A stretch of 64,000 nucleotides of DNA from Caldilineaceae bacterium (GTDB taxonomy: Bacteria; Chloroflexota; Anaerolineae; Caldilineales; Caldilineaceae). Under the pieces are notes generated by a model. It was not told the DNA's origin, searched no databases, and saw only the letters and a program-made list of their open reading frames with translations. The translations under genes and the position numbers were made by a program. How positions within the stretch are numbered: position 1 is the stretch's first letter; the number at the start of each line of letters is the position of its first letter. The stretch lies in contig JACKBA010000008.1 of assembly GCA_020634815.1 (NCBI GenBank), positions 109,952 to 173,951 on the forward strand. Reading direction: 5' to 3'. Positions 24,954-35,458 of the stretch are shown one piece after another.

Positions 24954-25880
24954 TCACCACGGCTCGGATGCGAGTTGCTGAAGTGCCTGGCGCCCTTCCG
25001 CGGCAAAACCGAAGTAGTTGTACTCATTCCCCCAAACGATGGCGCCCAGGGCGTAGAGCACCCGGGCGACACGCAGTTGGATCAGTTCACGTGGCGCAAA
25101 GGCACGCCCGTAGCCGGCCACGAAGGCATCGAAGAGGTCGGGGCGCGCCATCCATTCCCAGCCGGGCAGCCGCGCAAAGTCGGTGACGCGCACATCCCAT
25201 CGCGAGAACTCAAAATCGATGACGCCGGTCAACGCCCCGTGTGCGTCCACCAGCCAGTTGGGCGGGCAGTAGTCGTAGTGGCAGGGCACCGGGCGCTCAC
25301 CGGCGAAGAGCGGGATATGCTCGATCGCAGCGTGCACGACCTCTTCCTCCGCGCCGGAGAGAGAGCCGATGCGCGCCGCCCGCGCCAGCCAGTCCTCGAA
25401 TTGTGCGCGGAAGTACACGCACGGGTCGTCGATGGGATCCTGGAGCGGCGCACCATCGCGGCGGCACGAACCAAACCACGATCCCGCCTGCCAGCCATGC
25501 AGCCCGCCAAGCGCCCTGCCGGCTGCCTGCCAGGCCCGCCGCTGCTGTGCCGGTTCCAGCGCCGCTTCCTCCAGCGGGCGTCCCGGCAGCGCTGTTACGA
25601 CCAGCGCCAGGGGCGGGTCGGCGCGAACGGCCAGCAACTGCGGCGCGTAGTCACCAAACGCCGCCGACCAATGCTCGTAGGCGTGAACCTCACCGGCCCA
25701 GTGGGCGGCGTCGCGATGCACTTTCAGGAAACAAATCCCGTGAGGTGTGTGCAGGCGCGCCAGCGTGGCGCGAGCGTCGGGGTGTGCGTTCGAAGCGTCG
25801 GCGCCAAGGCGGCACGGCCCAAGCTGCGCCACGCACCACGCCAGTGCCTCGCGCAGGAACGGCTCAACCGGCGCTGCCAT
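24954..25880 (-). CDS. Aminoglycoside-phosphotransferase-fold kinase
   Basis: 308 residues. It has the APH/choline-kinase fold: a nucleotide-binding Lys in ICFLKVHRDAAHW, the hinge ALVVTALPGRPL, the catalytic loop CHYDYCPPNWLV (HxDxxxxN pattern) and the metal-binding VIDFEFSRWDVRVTDFARL. Such proteins phosphorylate small molecules such as sugars, amino alcohols or antibiotics; nothing here specifies the substrate and a resistance role is not implied. It is convergent with the asparaginase-like gene, and a pentapeptide protein gene lies 11 bp upstream on the same strand. Confidence 0.85.
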   Translation of the reverse strand: MAAPVEPFLREALAWCVAQLGPCRLGADASNAHPDARATLARLHTPHGICFLKVHRDAAHWAGEVHAYEHWSAAFGDYAPQLLAVRADPPLALVVTALPGRPLEEAALEPAQQRRAWQAAGRALGGLHGWQAGSWFGSCRRDGAPLQDPIDDPCVYFRAQFEDWLARAARIGSLSGAEEEVVHAAIEHIPLFAGERPVPCHYDYCPPNWLVDAHGALTGVIDFEFSRWDVRVTDFARLPGWEWMARPDLFDAFVAGYGRAFAPRELIQLRVARVLYALGAIVWGNEYNYFGFAAEGRQALQQLASEPW

Positions 25881-25891
25881 CGGAACTTGTT

Positions 25892-26560
25892 CTACTCGCC
25901 GTCATTCTTAATGACCAACCCCATGAGCCCGGCCAGATAGGACGCCTGAAAGGGATCCACGATCGCGCCATGGAGTTCCGTAATCCCGACGCGCATGCGC
26001 TCGATGGTGGAGGTGCGCAGGTCCGCGCCGGACAGAACCGCCTGTGAGAACTCGACCTCGTCGAGTTTGCAGCGGGCAAAGCGTGCCCCTGTCAGGTCCG
26101 TCGCCTGCAAATCGGCGCCGCTCAGATCGCAACGGTCAAAGCGGGCGGACTTCAGTGTGGCAAAGCGGATGCGCGCAAAGCGCAGCGAACACTCCTCAAA
26201 GTGCACGTCACGGGCATACGCCTCAGGAATCGTGAAACCATCCATGCGGCAGCCGACGAACTCGACGCGATGGGCGACCAGCCGCGGCCACTCCGCGTTG
26301 GCCAGGTCGCAATTCTCCAACCGCACGGTATCAAGCCGCGGCGCTTCGAATCGGGTTTGGGACAGGTCGCTGCCCACAAAGAGGATCTCCTTGAAGGCAA
26401 CAAAATCGAGTTGCCGGCGGCCAAGATCGGCATCGACGACTTTGCCGTGAACATACTCCTCATGGCCGGTCAGATCCTGTACCGACAGAAGCGGCAGGGA
26501 TCGCGCCACCAACCCAGATCGTTCAGGAGATCGCTTATCGTTCAATCGCGCCTGTCTCAT
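25892..26560 (-). CDS. Pentapeptide-repeat protein
   Basis: 222 residues. From about residue 45 to 200 the chain is made of five-residue steps with a central Leu/Phe and small residues (A/C-D-L-S/X), for example FVGSDLSQTRFEAPRL, FDRCDLSGADLQATDLTGARFARCKL and LSGADLRTSTI, giving a right-handed four-sided beta helix. The family includes gyrase-protecting proteins such as Qnr and MfpA and many of unknown role. The repeats here are less regular than in Qnr. It is probably transcribed with the phosphotransferase gene 11 bp downstream. Confidence 0.85.
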   Translation of the reverse strand: MRQARLNDKRSPERSGLVARSLPLLSVQDLTGHEEYVHGKVVDADLGRRQLDFVAFKEILFVGSDLSQTRFEAPRLDTVRLENCDLANAEWPRLVAHRVEFVGCRMDGFTIPEAYARDVHFEECSLRFARIRFATLKSARFDRCDLSGADLQATDLTGARFARCKLDEVEFSQAVLSGADLRTSTIERMRVGITELHGAIVDPFQASYLAGLMGLVIKNDGE

Positions 26561-26747
26561 CTTTGATGCAGTTGACCCTTTCGCGTACAGTGCCCTGCCG
26601 GTCTGCGCATCATCGTACCACCGGCCGCACCTTCAAGAAAGGCGGGCCATATCATTGCCGGAACGCGCCGCACTTGTGTTATCTTTCGTCCGGCAACCAG
26701 CGACGCCGCGAGGCAAATCATCCAACCATGTCGTCAAGGAGAGCGAA

Positions 26748-27332
26748 ATGGCAAACCCGCCACCGAACTCGATTCATCCGCTCACGCGCGCCGAATGGCG
26801 TGACTGGCTGTCAGCCAATCACACGCGCACGGAAGGCATCTGGCTCATCACCTTCAAGAAGGCGACCGGCAAGCCGCGCGTAGAGTACGACGAAGCGGTC
26901 GAGGAGGCGCTCTGCTTTGGCTGGATCGACAGCAAGCCGAACAAACTGGATGACGAGCGTTCGCTGCTCTGGTTTGCGCCGCGCAAAGCCGGCACGGGCT
27001 GGTCCAGGCCGAACAAGGAGCGCGTCGACCGCATGATCGCTCAGGGCTTGATGACGCCGGCAGGCGCGGCTAAGATCGAAGCCGCGAAGGCCGACGGCTC
27101 GTGGTCGGCGTTGGATGCCGTGGAGGCACTCGAATTGCCGCCCGATCTGCGTGCAGCGCTGCGCAGCAACCCACCGGCCGCCACATACTGGGAGGCCTTC
27201 CCGCGCTCGATCAAGCGCGGCATCCTGGAATGGATCCTCAACGCCAGGACGCCGCAAACGCGGGCGCGCCGCGTCCTGGAGACGGCAGAGCTTGCCGCGC
27301 AAAATCGGCGCGCCAACCAGTGGCGAACGTAA
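26748..27332 (+). CDS. YdeI/OmpD-associated family protein
   Basis: 194 residues from the ATG at 26748, preceded by AAGGAGAG. It matches the YdeI-like family from end to end: LTRAEWRDWLSANH, GIWLITFKKATGKPRVEYDEAVEEALCFGWIDSK, FAPRKAGTGWSRPNKERVDRMIAQGLMTPAG and the helical C-terminus IKRGILEWILNARTPQTRARR. The family has been linked to protection against some antimicrobial peptides and bacteriocins, but the mechanism is not established. It is a single gene upstream of kup. Confidence 0.87.
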   Translation: MANPPPNSIHPLTRAEWRDWLSANHTRTEGIWLITFKKATGKPRVEYDEAVEEALCFGWIDSKPNKLDDERSLLWFAPRKAGTGWSRPNKERVDRMIAQGLMTPAGAAKIEAAKADGSWSALDAVEALELPPDLRAALRSNPPAATYWEAFPRSIKRGILEWILNARTPQTRARRVLETAELAAQNRRANQWRT

Positions 27333-27457
27333 CCAGCCCATAAATCCACGCTCGCCGCGCACGCGAGGTTTGATCAACAGCATTTCCTGTGCTACGGTTC
27401 CGGCTGGGCAAGGCGCCCGAATCAATCAGCCAACCTCAGCCAGCAAAATCAACCGCA

Positions 27458-29392
27458 ATGAGCCGACCACGAGAATCCAGCCGCATCCAAAACGACGAAA
27501 ACGGCGCACACGATGGCGCCCCTACCGGGAAGTATCTTCTTTATCTGGCACTGGGCGCTCTCGGCGTCGTCTACGGCGACATCGGCACCAGTCCGCTCTA
27601 TGCGTTCCGCGAATCATTTCATGCCAGCTACGGCATCGAGGTGCGCGCCGTCAACATCTTGGGCATCCTGTCCCTCATCTTCTGGTCGCTCCTCCTCGTG
27701 ATTTCGGTCAAGTACCTGGTCTTCGTCATGCGCGCCGACAACAACGGCGAAGGCGGCATCCTGGCGCTGACCGCGCTTATCGGCGCCAAACGGCGCGTGA
27801 TGCTGCCGGGCACCACACGCTGGGTGCTAGTGATGATGGGGCTCTTCGGCACGGCACTGCTCTACGGCGACGGGATGATCACGCCCGCTATTTCCGTCCT
27901 CTCGGCGGTGGAGGGCTTGGAAGTCGTCACGCCATTCTTCGAACCATACGTCATCCCGATCACGGTAATCATCCTGGTGGGTCTCTTCAGCTTCCAGAGT
28001 CGCGGGACAGAGCGCGTCGGCAAGGTCTTCGGCCCGGTCACCCTGGTCTGGTTCCTGGTTCTCGCCATCCTGGGCATAAGCTGGATCGTGCGCCAGCCCA
28101 GCGTGCTCGCCGCCGTCAATCCCTACTATGCCGCCGAGTTCTTCATCGAGAACGGCGTACGCGGCTTCCTGGTGCTGGGGTCGGTCTTCCTCGTGGTGAC
28201 GGGCGGCGAAGCACTCTACGCCGATATGGGCCATTTTGGCCGGTCGCCGATTCGCCTGGCGTGGTTTGCCATCGTGCTGCCGGCGTTGATGCTGAACTAC
28301 TTCGGGCAGGGTGCGCTGCTGCTCCAGCACCCGGAGGCGGTCGAGAATCCCTTCTACCAGATGGCGCCGGGCTGGGCATTGATCCCGCTGGTGCTGATCG
28401 CTACGGCGGCCACGGTCATCGCCTCGCAGGCCTTGATCACGGGCGCCTTTTCGCTGACGATGCAGGCGGTCCAGCTCGGCTATCTGCCGCGCGTGCCAAT
28501 CTCTCACACCTCGCCAGACGAGTTCGGCCAAATCTACATCTCGTCGATCAACTGGGTGCTGATGGTTGCCTGCGTCGCGCTGGTGCTGGCCTTTCGCTCG
28601 TCGAGCAACCTGGCGGCGGCGTATGGCGTTGCCGTCACAACGACGATGGTCGTCACCACGCTGCTGCTCTTCCGCGTCGAGCGCGAGCGCTGGCGCTGGT
28701 CGCTGCCCGCCGCCGTGGCGTTCACGGCCTTCTTCCTGGCCATTGACCTCTCTTTCTGGGGCGCCAACCTGGTCAAGATTCCGGCCGGCGGCTGGTTCCC
28801 GCTGGTCATCGGCGCCGTGGTCTTCATTGCCATGACCACCTGGCGCCGCGGGCGGTCGCTGCTGGCCCAGCGCCTCAAGGCCGGCACCCCGCGCTTTGTC
28901 GACTTCATCGACCGCCTGGAACACGAGAAGCTGGCGCGCGTACCCGGCGCCGCCATTTACATGTATAGCGACCCGGAAGGGACACCGCCGGCGCTGGTGC
29001 AGAACCTGCGCCACAACCGCGTTCTCCACGAGCAAGTGATCCTGCTCTCGCTCAACATGGAAGACATGCCCTACGTGCCGCGCAAGCAGCGCATGGAGGT
29101 GCACGCGCTCCATCACGGTATCTACCAGATGGTGCTGCACTATGGCTTCATGGAGACGCCCAATGTGCCGCGCGATCTGCCATTGGCAAAGCATCACAAA
29201 CTAAAGCTGAACCTCGACGACGTGAGCTTCTTCCTGGGCAGCGAACGCATCCTGGCGACGGAGCGCAAAGGCATGGCCATGTGGCGCGAAAAGTTGTTCG
29301 TACTCATGAGCCGCAACGCGACGAGCGCGGCCAACTTCTTCGGGCTGCCGCCCGATCGCGTCGTCGAGATGGGGACGCGCGTCGAGATCTAG
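27458..29392 (+). CDS. kup: KUP family potassium uptake transporter
   Basis: 644 residues from the ATG at 27458; an upstream start would add a low-quality extension. It is a proton-coupled K+ importer with about twelve membrane segments in the first 440 residues. Characteristic pieces are LALGALGVVYGDIGTSPLYAFRE, the KYLVFVMRADNNGEGG loop, MITPAISVLSAVEGL, GGEALYADMGHFGR and the hydrophilic C-terminal domain with VPGAAIYMYSDPEG, TERKGMAMWREKLFVLMSRN and FFGLPPDRVVEMGTRVEI. Length is a little above the usual about 620. Confidence 0.95.
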   Translation: MSRPRESSRIQNDENGAHDGAPTGKYLLYLALGALGVVYGDIGTSPLYAFRESFHASYGIEVRAVNILGILSLIFWSLLLVISVKYLVFVMRADNNGEGGILALTALIGAKRRVMLPGTTRWVLVMMGLFGTALLYGDGMITPAISVLSAVEGLEVVTPFFEPYVIPITVIILVGLFSFQSRGTERVGKVFGPVTLVWFLVLAILGISWIVRQPSVLAAVNPYYAAEFFIENGVRGFLVLGSVFLVVTGGEALYADMGHFGRSPIRLAWFAIVLPALMLNYFGQGALLLQHPEAVENPFYQMAPGWALIPLVLIATAATVIASQALITGAFSLTMQAVQLGYLPRVPISHTSPDEFGQIYISSINWVLMVACVALVLAFRSSSNLAAAYGVAVTTTMVVTTLLLFRVERERWRWSLPAAVAFTAFFLAIDLSFWGANLVKIPAGGWFPLVIGAVVFIAMTTWRRGRSLLAQRLKAGTPRFVDFIDRLEHEKLARVPGAAIYMYSDPEGTPPALVQNLRHNRVLHEQVILLSLNMEDMPYVPRKQRMEVHALHHGIYQMVLHYGFMETPNVPRDLPLAKHHKLKLNLDDVSFFLGSERILATERKGMAMWREKLFVLMSRNATSAANFFGLPPDRVVEMGTRVEI

Positions 29393-29413
29393 CCCTGCTG
29401 AAAAGCAACATCG

Positions 29414-29533
29414 GTGAGCAAGCATGTCATCAACCCGCCTGAACTCTTCGACAGCGTGCAGTTCGGTTTCTCGCAGATTGACGTGTCACCGGCCGGCGGG
29501 CGCCTGGTGCACATGTCCGGGCAGGTAGTGTGA
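29414..29533 (+). pseudogene. RidA/YjgF family remnant (N-terminal 39 codons)
   Basis: From the GTG at 29414 the frame reads VSKHVINPPELFDSVQFGFS, then QIDVSPAGGRLVHMSGQVV before a stop. This is the N-terminal strand pair of a RidA/YjgF deaminase-family protein (about 130 residues when whole). The rest, including the catalytic Arg region, is missing in all three frames downstream. It therefore looks like the broken end of a former gene that was cut off between kup and the promoter at 29563. It lies 21 bp after the kup stop. Confidence 0.65.
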
Positions 29534-29562
29534 CGAATGTCCAAAAAAGTGCTGCGCGTTGC

Positions 29563-29592
29563 TTGACAAAGCTCGGTGGGCTGTGTTACATT
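29563..29592 (+). promoter_or_regulatory. Sigma-70-like promoter upstream of a short ORF
   Basis: A perfect -35 TTGACA (29563-29568) is followed after 18 bases by TACATT (29587-29592). It reads towards the 30-codon ORF at 29648 and the terminator at 29759, defining a candidate transcript of about 200 bases. Confidence 0.5.
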
Positions 29593-29647
29593 GTCCCGTG
29601 CGTGAGAAGTACTTGCGCCAATAACCATGGAAAGGAACGGACGCACG

Positions 29648-29740
29648 ATGGTTATGCTCTTTCACGAAATCCTCAAGACATCGATTGCCGGTGGTGGATT
29701 TTCGCGCCAGGGGAGTGGTGCGTCTGTTACCCATAACTAA
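29648..29740 (+). CDS. Short ORF in a structured transcript, 30 residues
   Basis: I do not recognise it. The peptide begins MVMLFHEILK and ends SGASVTHN, with a Gly-rich middle (IAGGGFSRQGSG). A GGAAAGGAACGG ribosome site lies 8-20 bases upstream. The bases ATAACCAT at 29621-29628 pair perfectly with ATGGTTAT at 29648-29655, which includes the start codon, so the ribosome site would sit in a hairpin loop. A second inverted repeat (TAACTAA at 29734, TTAGTTA at 29750) spans the stop codon. It lies between a promoter and a strong terminator and may be a small protein gene or part of a structured RNA. Confidence 0.35.
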   Translation: MVMLFHEILKTSIAGGGFSRQGSGASVTHN

Positions 29741-29758
29741 ACTGTCAAGTTAGTTACG

Positions 29759-29795
29759 GGCCGCAACGCACCACACCGGTGCTTGCGGCCTTTTT
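29759..29795 (+). terminator. Rho-independent terminator
   Basis: GGCCGCAA (with one bulged C) GCACC pairs with GGTGCTTGCGGCC and is followed directly by TTTTT. It closes the short transcript that starts near 29600. Confidence 0.88.
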
Positions 29796-29855
29796 GTTTG
29801 TCTTGCTCTCACGCGGCGGCGTTGCCTGCCCGTGGGACAATGAGAAACGGCAAGA

Positions 29856-29894
29856 ATGCAGGCATCGGATCTGATCCGGATGCCTGCATTTTTT
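29856..29894 (+). terminator. Second rho-independent terminator
   Basis: AATGCAGGCATC-GGATC pairs with GATCC-GGATGCCTGCATT around a two- to four-base loop, followed by a run of six T. It comes 61 bases after the first terminator. No gene lies between the two, so a small RNA or a tandem stop is possible. The stem is also nearly symmetrical with A on the left side, so it could act on both strands. Confidence 0.85.
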
Positions 29895-29919
29895 GTTGTC
29901 CTGGACGGTTAGGGGTGAG

Positions 29920-30162
29920 ATGAGTAGCGGTAACGGTATAGAGTACGTCGGAGCGAACAGCCAACTCACAGCGGAACGAGAGCGTATGCAACAGCAAGAG
30001 GTAGTCGACAAGAGGAGCAACCCGGCAGTAGCGGCCGAGGCGGATCATGAAAACCAGCGAGCCCGTCAGCGCAAGCAGCAGCCGGAAGAACCCGACTCAC
30101 TTGCCGAGTGGATGCTGGACACGGAACCGCGACCAAGCGGCGTGTGCCTGGTGATCGCCTGA
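29920..30162 (+). CDS. Possible hydrophilic hypothetical protein, 80 residues
   Basis: I do not recognise it. The ATG at 29920 follows AGGGGTGAG. The product is rich in Glu, Gln, Arg and Asn (TAERERMQQQEVVDKRSN, RARQRKQQPEEPDSLAEW), probably helical or disordered, and ends in VCLVIA. It lies between the second terminator and the ABC exporter genes, 36 bp before the first. It could be a leader gene of that operon or chance coding; an opposite-strand frame of similar length exists, so confidence is low. Confidence 0.3.
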   Translation: MSSGNGIEYVGANSQLTAERERMQQQEVVDKRSNPAVAAEADHENQRARQRKQQPEEPDSLAEWMLDTEPRPSGVCLVIA

Positions 30163-30198
30163 ACCAAAGGGCGGCAGGCAACACGGAGTGGAGGAACT

Positions 30199-32020
<1,822 letters not shown>

Positions 32021-32028
<8 letters not shown>

Positions 32029-33913
32029 ACATATCGAACTAGAAGAAGAAGAATTCGACGCCAGGTTCAGCGGGCAGACCATTCGCCGCCTGATCGGGTT
32101 GCTGCGGCCCTACACCCTGTGGGTCATCGGCTTCCTGGCCACGGTGATGATGGTCTCCGGCCTGGATTCGTATTTCACCTATCTCAGCGCGCGCATGGTG
32201 GACGAAGGCATCATCGCCAAGAACTGGGAGTTGCTGGTCCAGATCGTAGAGCAGTACGCCGGGTTGGTCCTGATCCAGGCCGTGGCCGTGTTCGGCTTCA
32301 TCTGGCTGGCAGGCCTGCTGGGCGAGCGCATCCGCTACGACCTGCGCCAGAAGCTCTTCAACCACCTGCAGCAGTTGTCGCTGACCTACTACAACCGCAT
32401 GCCGGTGGGCTGGATTATCAGCCGCGTGACGTCGGACACCGACCGCGTGGCGGAACTGGTCACCTGGGGCCTGCTCGACGTGACGTGGTCGTCGTTCAAC
32501 ATCATCACGGCGCTCTTCTTCATGTCGCGAATCTCGTGGCAACTGACGCTGATCGTCATGGTCATCGTTCCGATCATCATCGTCGTCGCCACGTTGTTCC
32601 AGCGCAAGATCATCGTGCAGTATCGCGAGGTGCGCAAGGTCAACTCCAAGATCACGGGCGCCTACAACGAGACGATCACCGGCGTGCGCGTGATCAAGGC
32701 GCTGGACCGCGAGGAGGCCAACCTGCGCGAGTTCGGCAAGCTGACAGGCGAGATGTACCGCGCCGGCTATCGAGCCGCCTGGTACTCGGCGCTCTTCCTG
32801 CCGACGGTGCAATTGATCTCGTCCTTCGCCATCGCCAGCATCGTCACCTACGCCGGCGTCACCGCGTCGAGCGATGGGCTGAGCGTGGGTGGCATGTACG
32901 CCTTCATCTCGTACGTGCTCTTCATGATCTGGCCGGTGCAGGAGATGGCGCGCGTCTTCGCCGAGATGCAGCAGGCCGTGGCGTCGGGCGAGCGCATCTT
33001 CTCGCTGCTGGATGCCACGCCGGACATCGTCGACAAGCCGAACGCCTACGAGGTCGAGCACCTGCGCGGCGATATCGTCTTCGACAAAGTGGACTTCCAG
33101 TACGAGGAGGGCAAGCCGATCCTGACCGGCTTCGACTTGCACGTCAAACACGGCGAGACGATTGCGCTGGTCGGCCCGACGGGCGGCGGCAAGAGCACCA
33201 TCGTCAACCTGCTGTGCCGCTTCTTCGAGCCGACGGGCGGGCGCATCCAGCTCAGCGGCCACGATTACACGGACCTGACGCAGCACACCATCCAGTCCAA
33301 GGTTGGAATGGTGCTTCAGACGCCGCACCTCTTCTCCGGTACGATCCGCGAGAACATCCGCTACGGGCGGCTGGACGCCAGCGACGCCGAGGTAGAGGAT
33401 GCGGCAAAACTGGCGGGCGCGCACTCATTCATCGAGGCGCTGGAGAAGGGCTACGAGGAGCAGGTCGGTGAGGGCGGCGTGCTGCTCTCCACCGGGCAGA
33501 AACAATTGCTGAGCCTGGCGCGCGCGGTGCTCGCCCGGCCCGACATCTTCATCATGGATGAAGCCACAGCCAGCGTGGACACGCTCACCGAGGCGATGAT
33601 CCAGCAGGGCATGGACACGCTCATGAAGGAGTGCACGAGCTTCGTCATCGCCCACCGCCTGTCGACGATCCGCAATGCGACCCGCATCCTGGTCATCGAG
33701 GACGGGCGCATCAAGGAGATGGGCACCCACCGCGAACTGCTCAAGGTGAAGGGCCACTACTACCGGCTCTACACGCAGCAGTTCCGCCAGGAGCTTGTCA
33801 GCCAGGTGGATGAACTGGCGGCAATGCTGGAGGAGCCGGTCGAAGCAGAGCCTGCGGCAGCCGACGGACAGAGCAACGGCAAGGTCAAGGCCGACCTGGC
33901 CTTTGCCGACTGA
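32021..33913 (+). CDS. ABC exporter subunit with variant signature motif (TM288-type)
   Basis: 630 residues from a GTG inside the preceding gene. Six membrane helices (about 20-330, with TYYNRMPVGWIISRVTSDTDRV) precede the nucleotide-binding domain. Walker A is GPTGGGKST, Walker B is IFIMDEATASVD with the catalytic Glu, and the H-loop is FVIAHRLSTI. The signature reads LLSTGQKQL in place of LSGGQ. This is exactly complementary to the partner: one ATP site is consensus, and the other joins the Asp-variant Walker B with this altered signature. The Glu-rich C-terminal tail is not conserved. Confidence 0.92.
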
Positions 33914-33919
33914 CAGATC

Positions 33920-33965
33920 GTCATGGACAGGCTGGCGGCGCAGCGCCTGCCAGCCTGTCCATGAC
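33920..33965. repeat. Inverted repeat after the ABC exporter genes, 17-bp arms
   Basis: Perfect arms 33920-33936 and 33949-33965 (GTCATGGACAGGCTGGC and its complement) enclose a GC-rich 12-base loop that can fold further. It starts seven bases after the exporter stop codon. A terminator-like role is likely, although no T run follows. Confidence 0.85.
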
Positions 33966-34122
33966 GGCGCAACCTTGCGCGCGGACAGTACGTATCATCA
34001 TTGTCAGCATTCTGATGGTGACAACTTGGAACAGTTGCGGTATGCTAGACGTCATCAAGACGGCGACAATCGCTGCCATCATCTTGAACGAGCTTTCCTC
34101 TTTGTGAGACGGGCCAGAAAGT

Positions 34123-34857
34123 ATGTTTGCCTCCGGTAATCGATGGCGTGACAGCGGGATTGTGTTTCTCTTGCTGGCTGCGGTCGGCCTCCTCATCTGG
34201 TGGTTGACCGAGCCGGTCTCCGACGCGTTGGCGGCAGCCGGCGATATTCGCGCCTGGATCATCAGCACCGGGCCAATGGCCCCCATCGCCTACGTTACCT
34301 TCTTTGCCGCGCAGATTCTCATCGCGCCGCTCCCCGGCAGCTTCCTGGCGGTGCTGGGCGGCTATCTCTTTGGGTTTGGCGCCGGGCTGTTCTTGAGCCT
34401 GCTGGGGCTGGCAATCGGGGCTTCTCTGGTGCTGCTCATCGGCCGCAAGCTGGGCCGCCCCCTGCTGGAGCGCTTCTTCGACCGCAGCGACCTGATCCGC
34501 TGGGAACGTAAGCTGCGCCTGCGCTCGCCGCTCATCTGGTTCGTGCTCTTCCTCTTCCCGGTACCGGATGTCGTGATGTATGTGGCCGGCATGGGGACGA
34601 CGCCGCTGCGCTGGCTGCTGCCGGCCATTCTCCTGGGCCGCAGCCTCGGCATCTTCATCGGAATCACGGTCGGCAATGCCACGGCAAAGTGGCCGGCCGA
34701 GTGGGTGCTGGCACAGTGGGTGCTGTTGCTGCTGCTCGGCGGTCTCGCCTATCGCTTCCAGCGCCCGATTCGCTACTACCTGCTCGTAAACCTGCGCCGC
34801 CTGCGCCGCACGGCACGCGGCATGTTCCGCGCCCCGCTCGGCTCGCCCGCTGACTAG
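34123..34857 (+). CDS. TVP38/TMEM64 (VTT domain) membrane protein
   Basis: 244 residues. It is a membrane protein with about six hydrophobic segments and the VTT (DedA-like) core: ILIAPLPGSFLAVLGGYLFGFGAGLFLSLLG, then the GASLVLLIGRKLGRPLLERFF re-entrant-loop region and FPVPDVVMYVAGMGTTPLRWLLPAILLGR. VTT proteins are thought to act as lipid scramblases or envelope-homeostasis transporters; the specific role here is unknown. The C-terminus is basic and cytoplasmic (LRRLRRTARG). A palindrome separates it from the convergent rpiB-type gene. Confidence 0.88.
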   Translation: MFASGNRWRDSGIVFLLLAAVGLLIWWLTEPVSDALAAAGDIRAWIISTGPMAPIAYVTFFAAQILIAPLPGSFLAVLGGYLFGFGAGLFLSLLGLAIGASLVLLIGRKLGRPLLERFFDRSDLIRWERKLRLRSPLIWFVLFLFPVPDVVMYVAGMGTTPLRWLLPAILLGRSLGIFIGITVGNATAKWPAEWVLAQWVLLLLLGGLAYRFQRPIRYYLLVNLRRLRRTARGMFRAPLGSPAD

Positions 34858-34864
34858 AGTAAGA

Positions 34865-34952
34865 ATAGAACGCGGATGACGCGGATTGGGCAGATTATCA
34901 CGGATTAACTTATCCGCGCTCATCCGCTCGATCCGCGTCATCCGCGTTCTAT
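34865..34952. repeat. Inverted repeat between convergent genes, 22-bp perfect arms
   Basis: Arms 34865-34886 and 34931-34952 are perfect complements and contain AACGCGGATGACGCGG; the middle repeats further pieces of the same motif (GCGGATT, ACGGATTAA, ATCCGCG). It lies exactly between the ends of the VTT gene and the rpiB-type gene and may serve both as a terminator. The motif looks like a dispersed genomic repeat. Confidence 0.88.
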
Positions 34953-35429
34953 CTATTCCCCAACCCGCTGCGCGCGATATTTCTCGTCGAGGTTGTCGAT
35001 CTTGGCGACCTTGGGCGCCGAGCGACCACCCTGGAACTCGCTCTCCAGCCAGACGTCGATGAGCTTTTCGGCGACGACCGCGCCCGTAATCTGCGAGCCG
35101 AAGGTGATGATCTGCGCATTGTTGCTGGCCACGGCGCGCTCGGCGGTATACGGATCCTGCACGCAAACGGCGCGCACGCCGGGCACCTTGTTGGCCACAA
35201 TCGCCATACCCGCCCCCGTCCCACAGACGAGGATGCCGCGCTCATACTTGCCGGCGCCCACCTCTTCCGCCAACATCGCGCCGACATCCGGGTAGTCGAC
35301 CGGCGTCGCCTCGTTGACGCCCATATCCACGACCTGGTAGCCCTTCTTGATCAGATAGTCACGAATCGAGTTCTTGAGCGGCATGCCGAAATGGTCGGCG
35401 CCCATGACGATCGGTGTGTTCTTGTCCAT
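34953..35429 (-). CDS. rpiB: RpiB/LacAB-type sugar-phosphate isomerase
   Basis: 158 residues from the ATG at 35429, after an AGGAG site. It isomerises aldose and ketose phosphates through an enediol. Family marks are MGADHFGMPLKNSIRDYL, VDYPDVGAMLAEEV and the catalytic Cys in GILVCGTGAGMAIVANKVPGVRA. The motif that in ribose-5-phosphate isomerase B usually reads HN.AN is SNNAQ here, so the usual His is absent, and the substrate may be another sugar phosphate, as for LacAB or the tetrulose-phosphate isomerases. It is the last gene of the carbohydrate locus, 29 bp after the dehydrogenase gene. Confidence 0.88.
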   Translation of the reverse strand: MDKNTPIVMGADHFGMPLKNSIRDYLIKKGYQVVDMGVNEATPVDYPDVGAMLAEEVGAGKYERGILVCGTGAGMAIVANKVPGVRAVCVQDPYTAERAVASNNAQIITFGSQITGAVVAEKLIDVWLESEFQGGRSAPKVAKIDNLDEKYRAQRVGE

Positions 35430-35458
35430 TTGATTTGCTCCTAAACTTCCAGCCTGTC

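Noticed and set aside
27333..27457. c-di-AMP or other riboswitch in front of kup
   Set aside because: No conserved riboswitch core or convincing terminator/antiterminator pair could be found in the 125-base leader.
29648..29740. Bacteriocin precursor with double-glycine leader next to an ABC exporter
   Set aside because: The Gly-Gly is present, but the leader lacks the usual pattern, the exporter has no peptidase domain and the genes are 450 bp apart with two terminators between.
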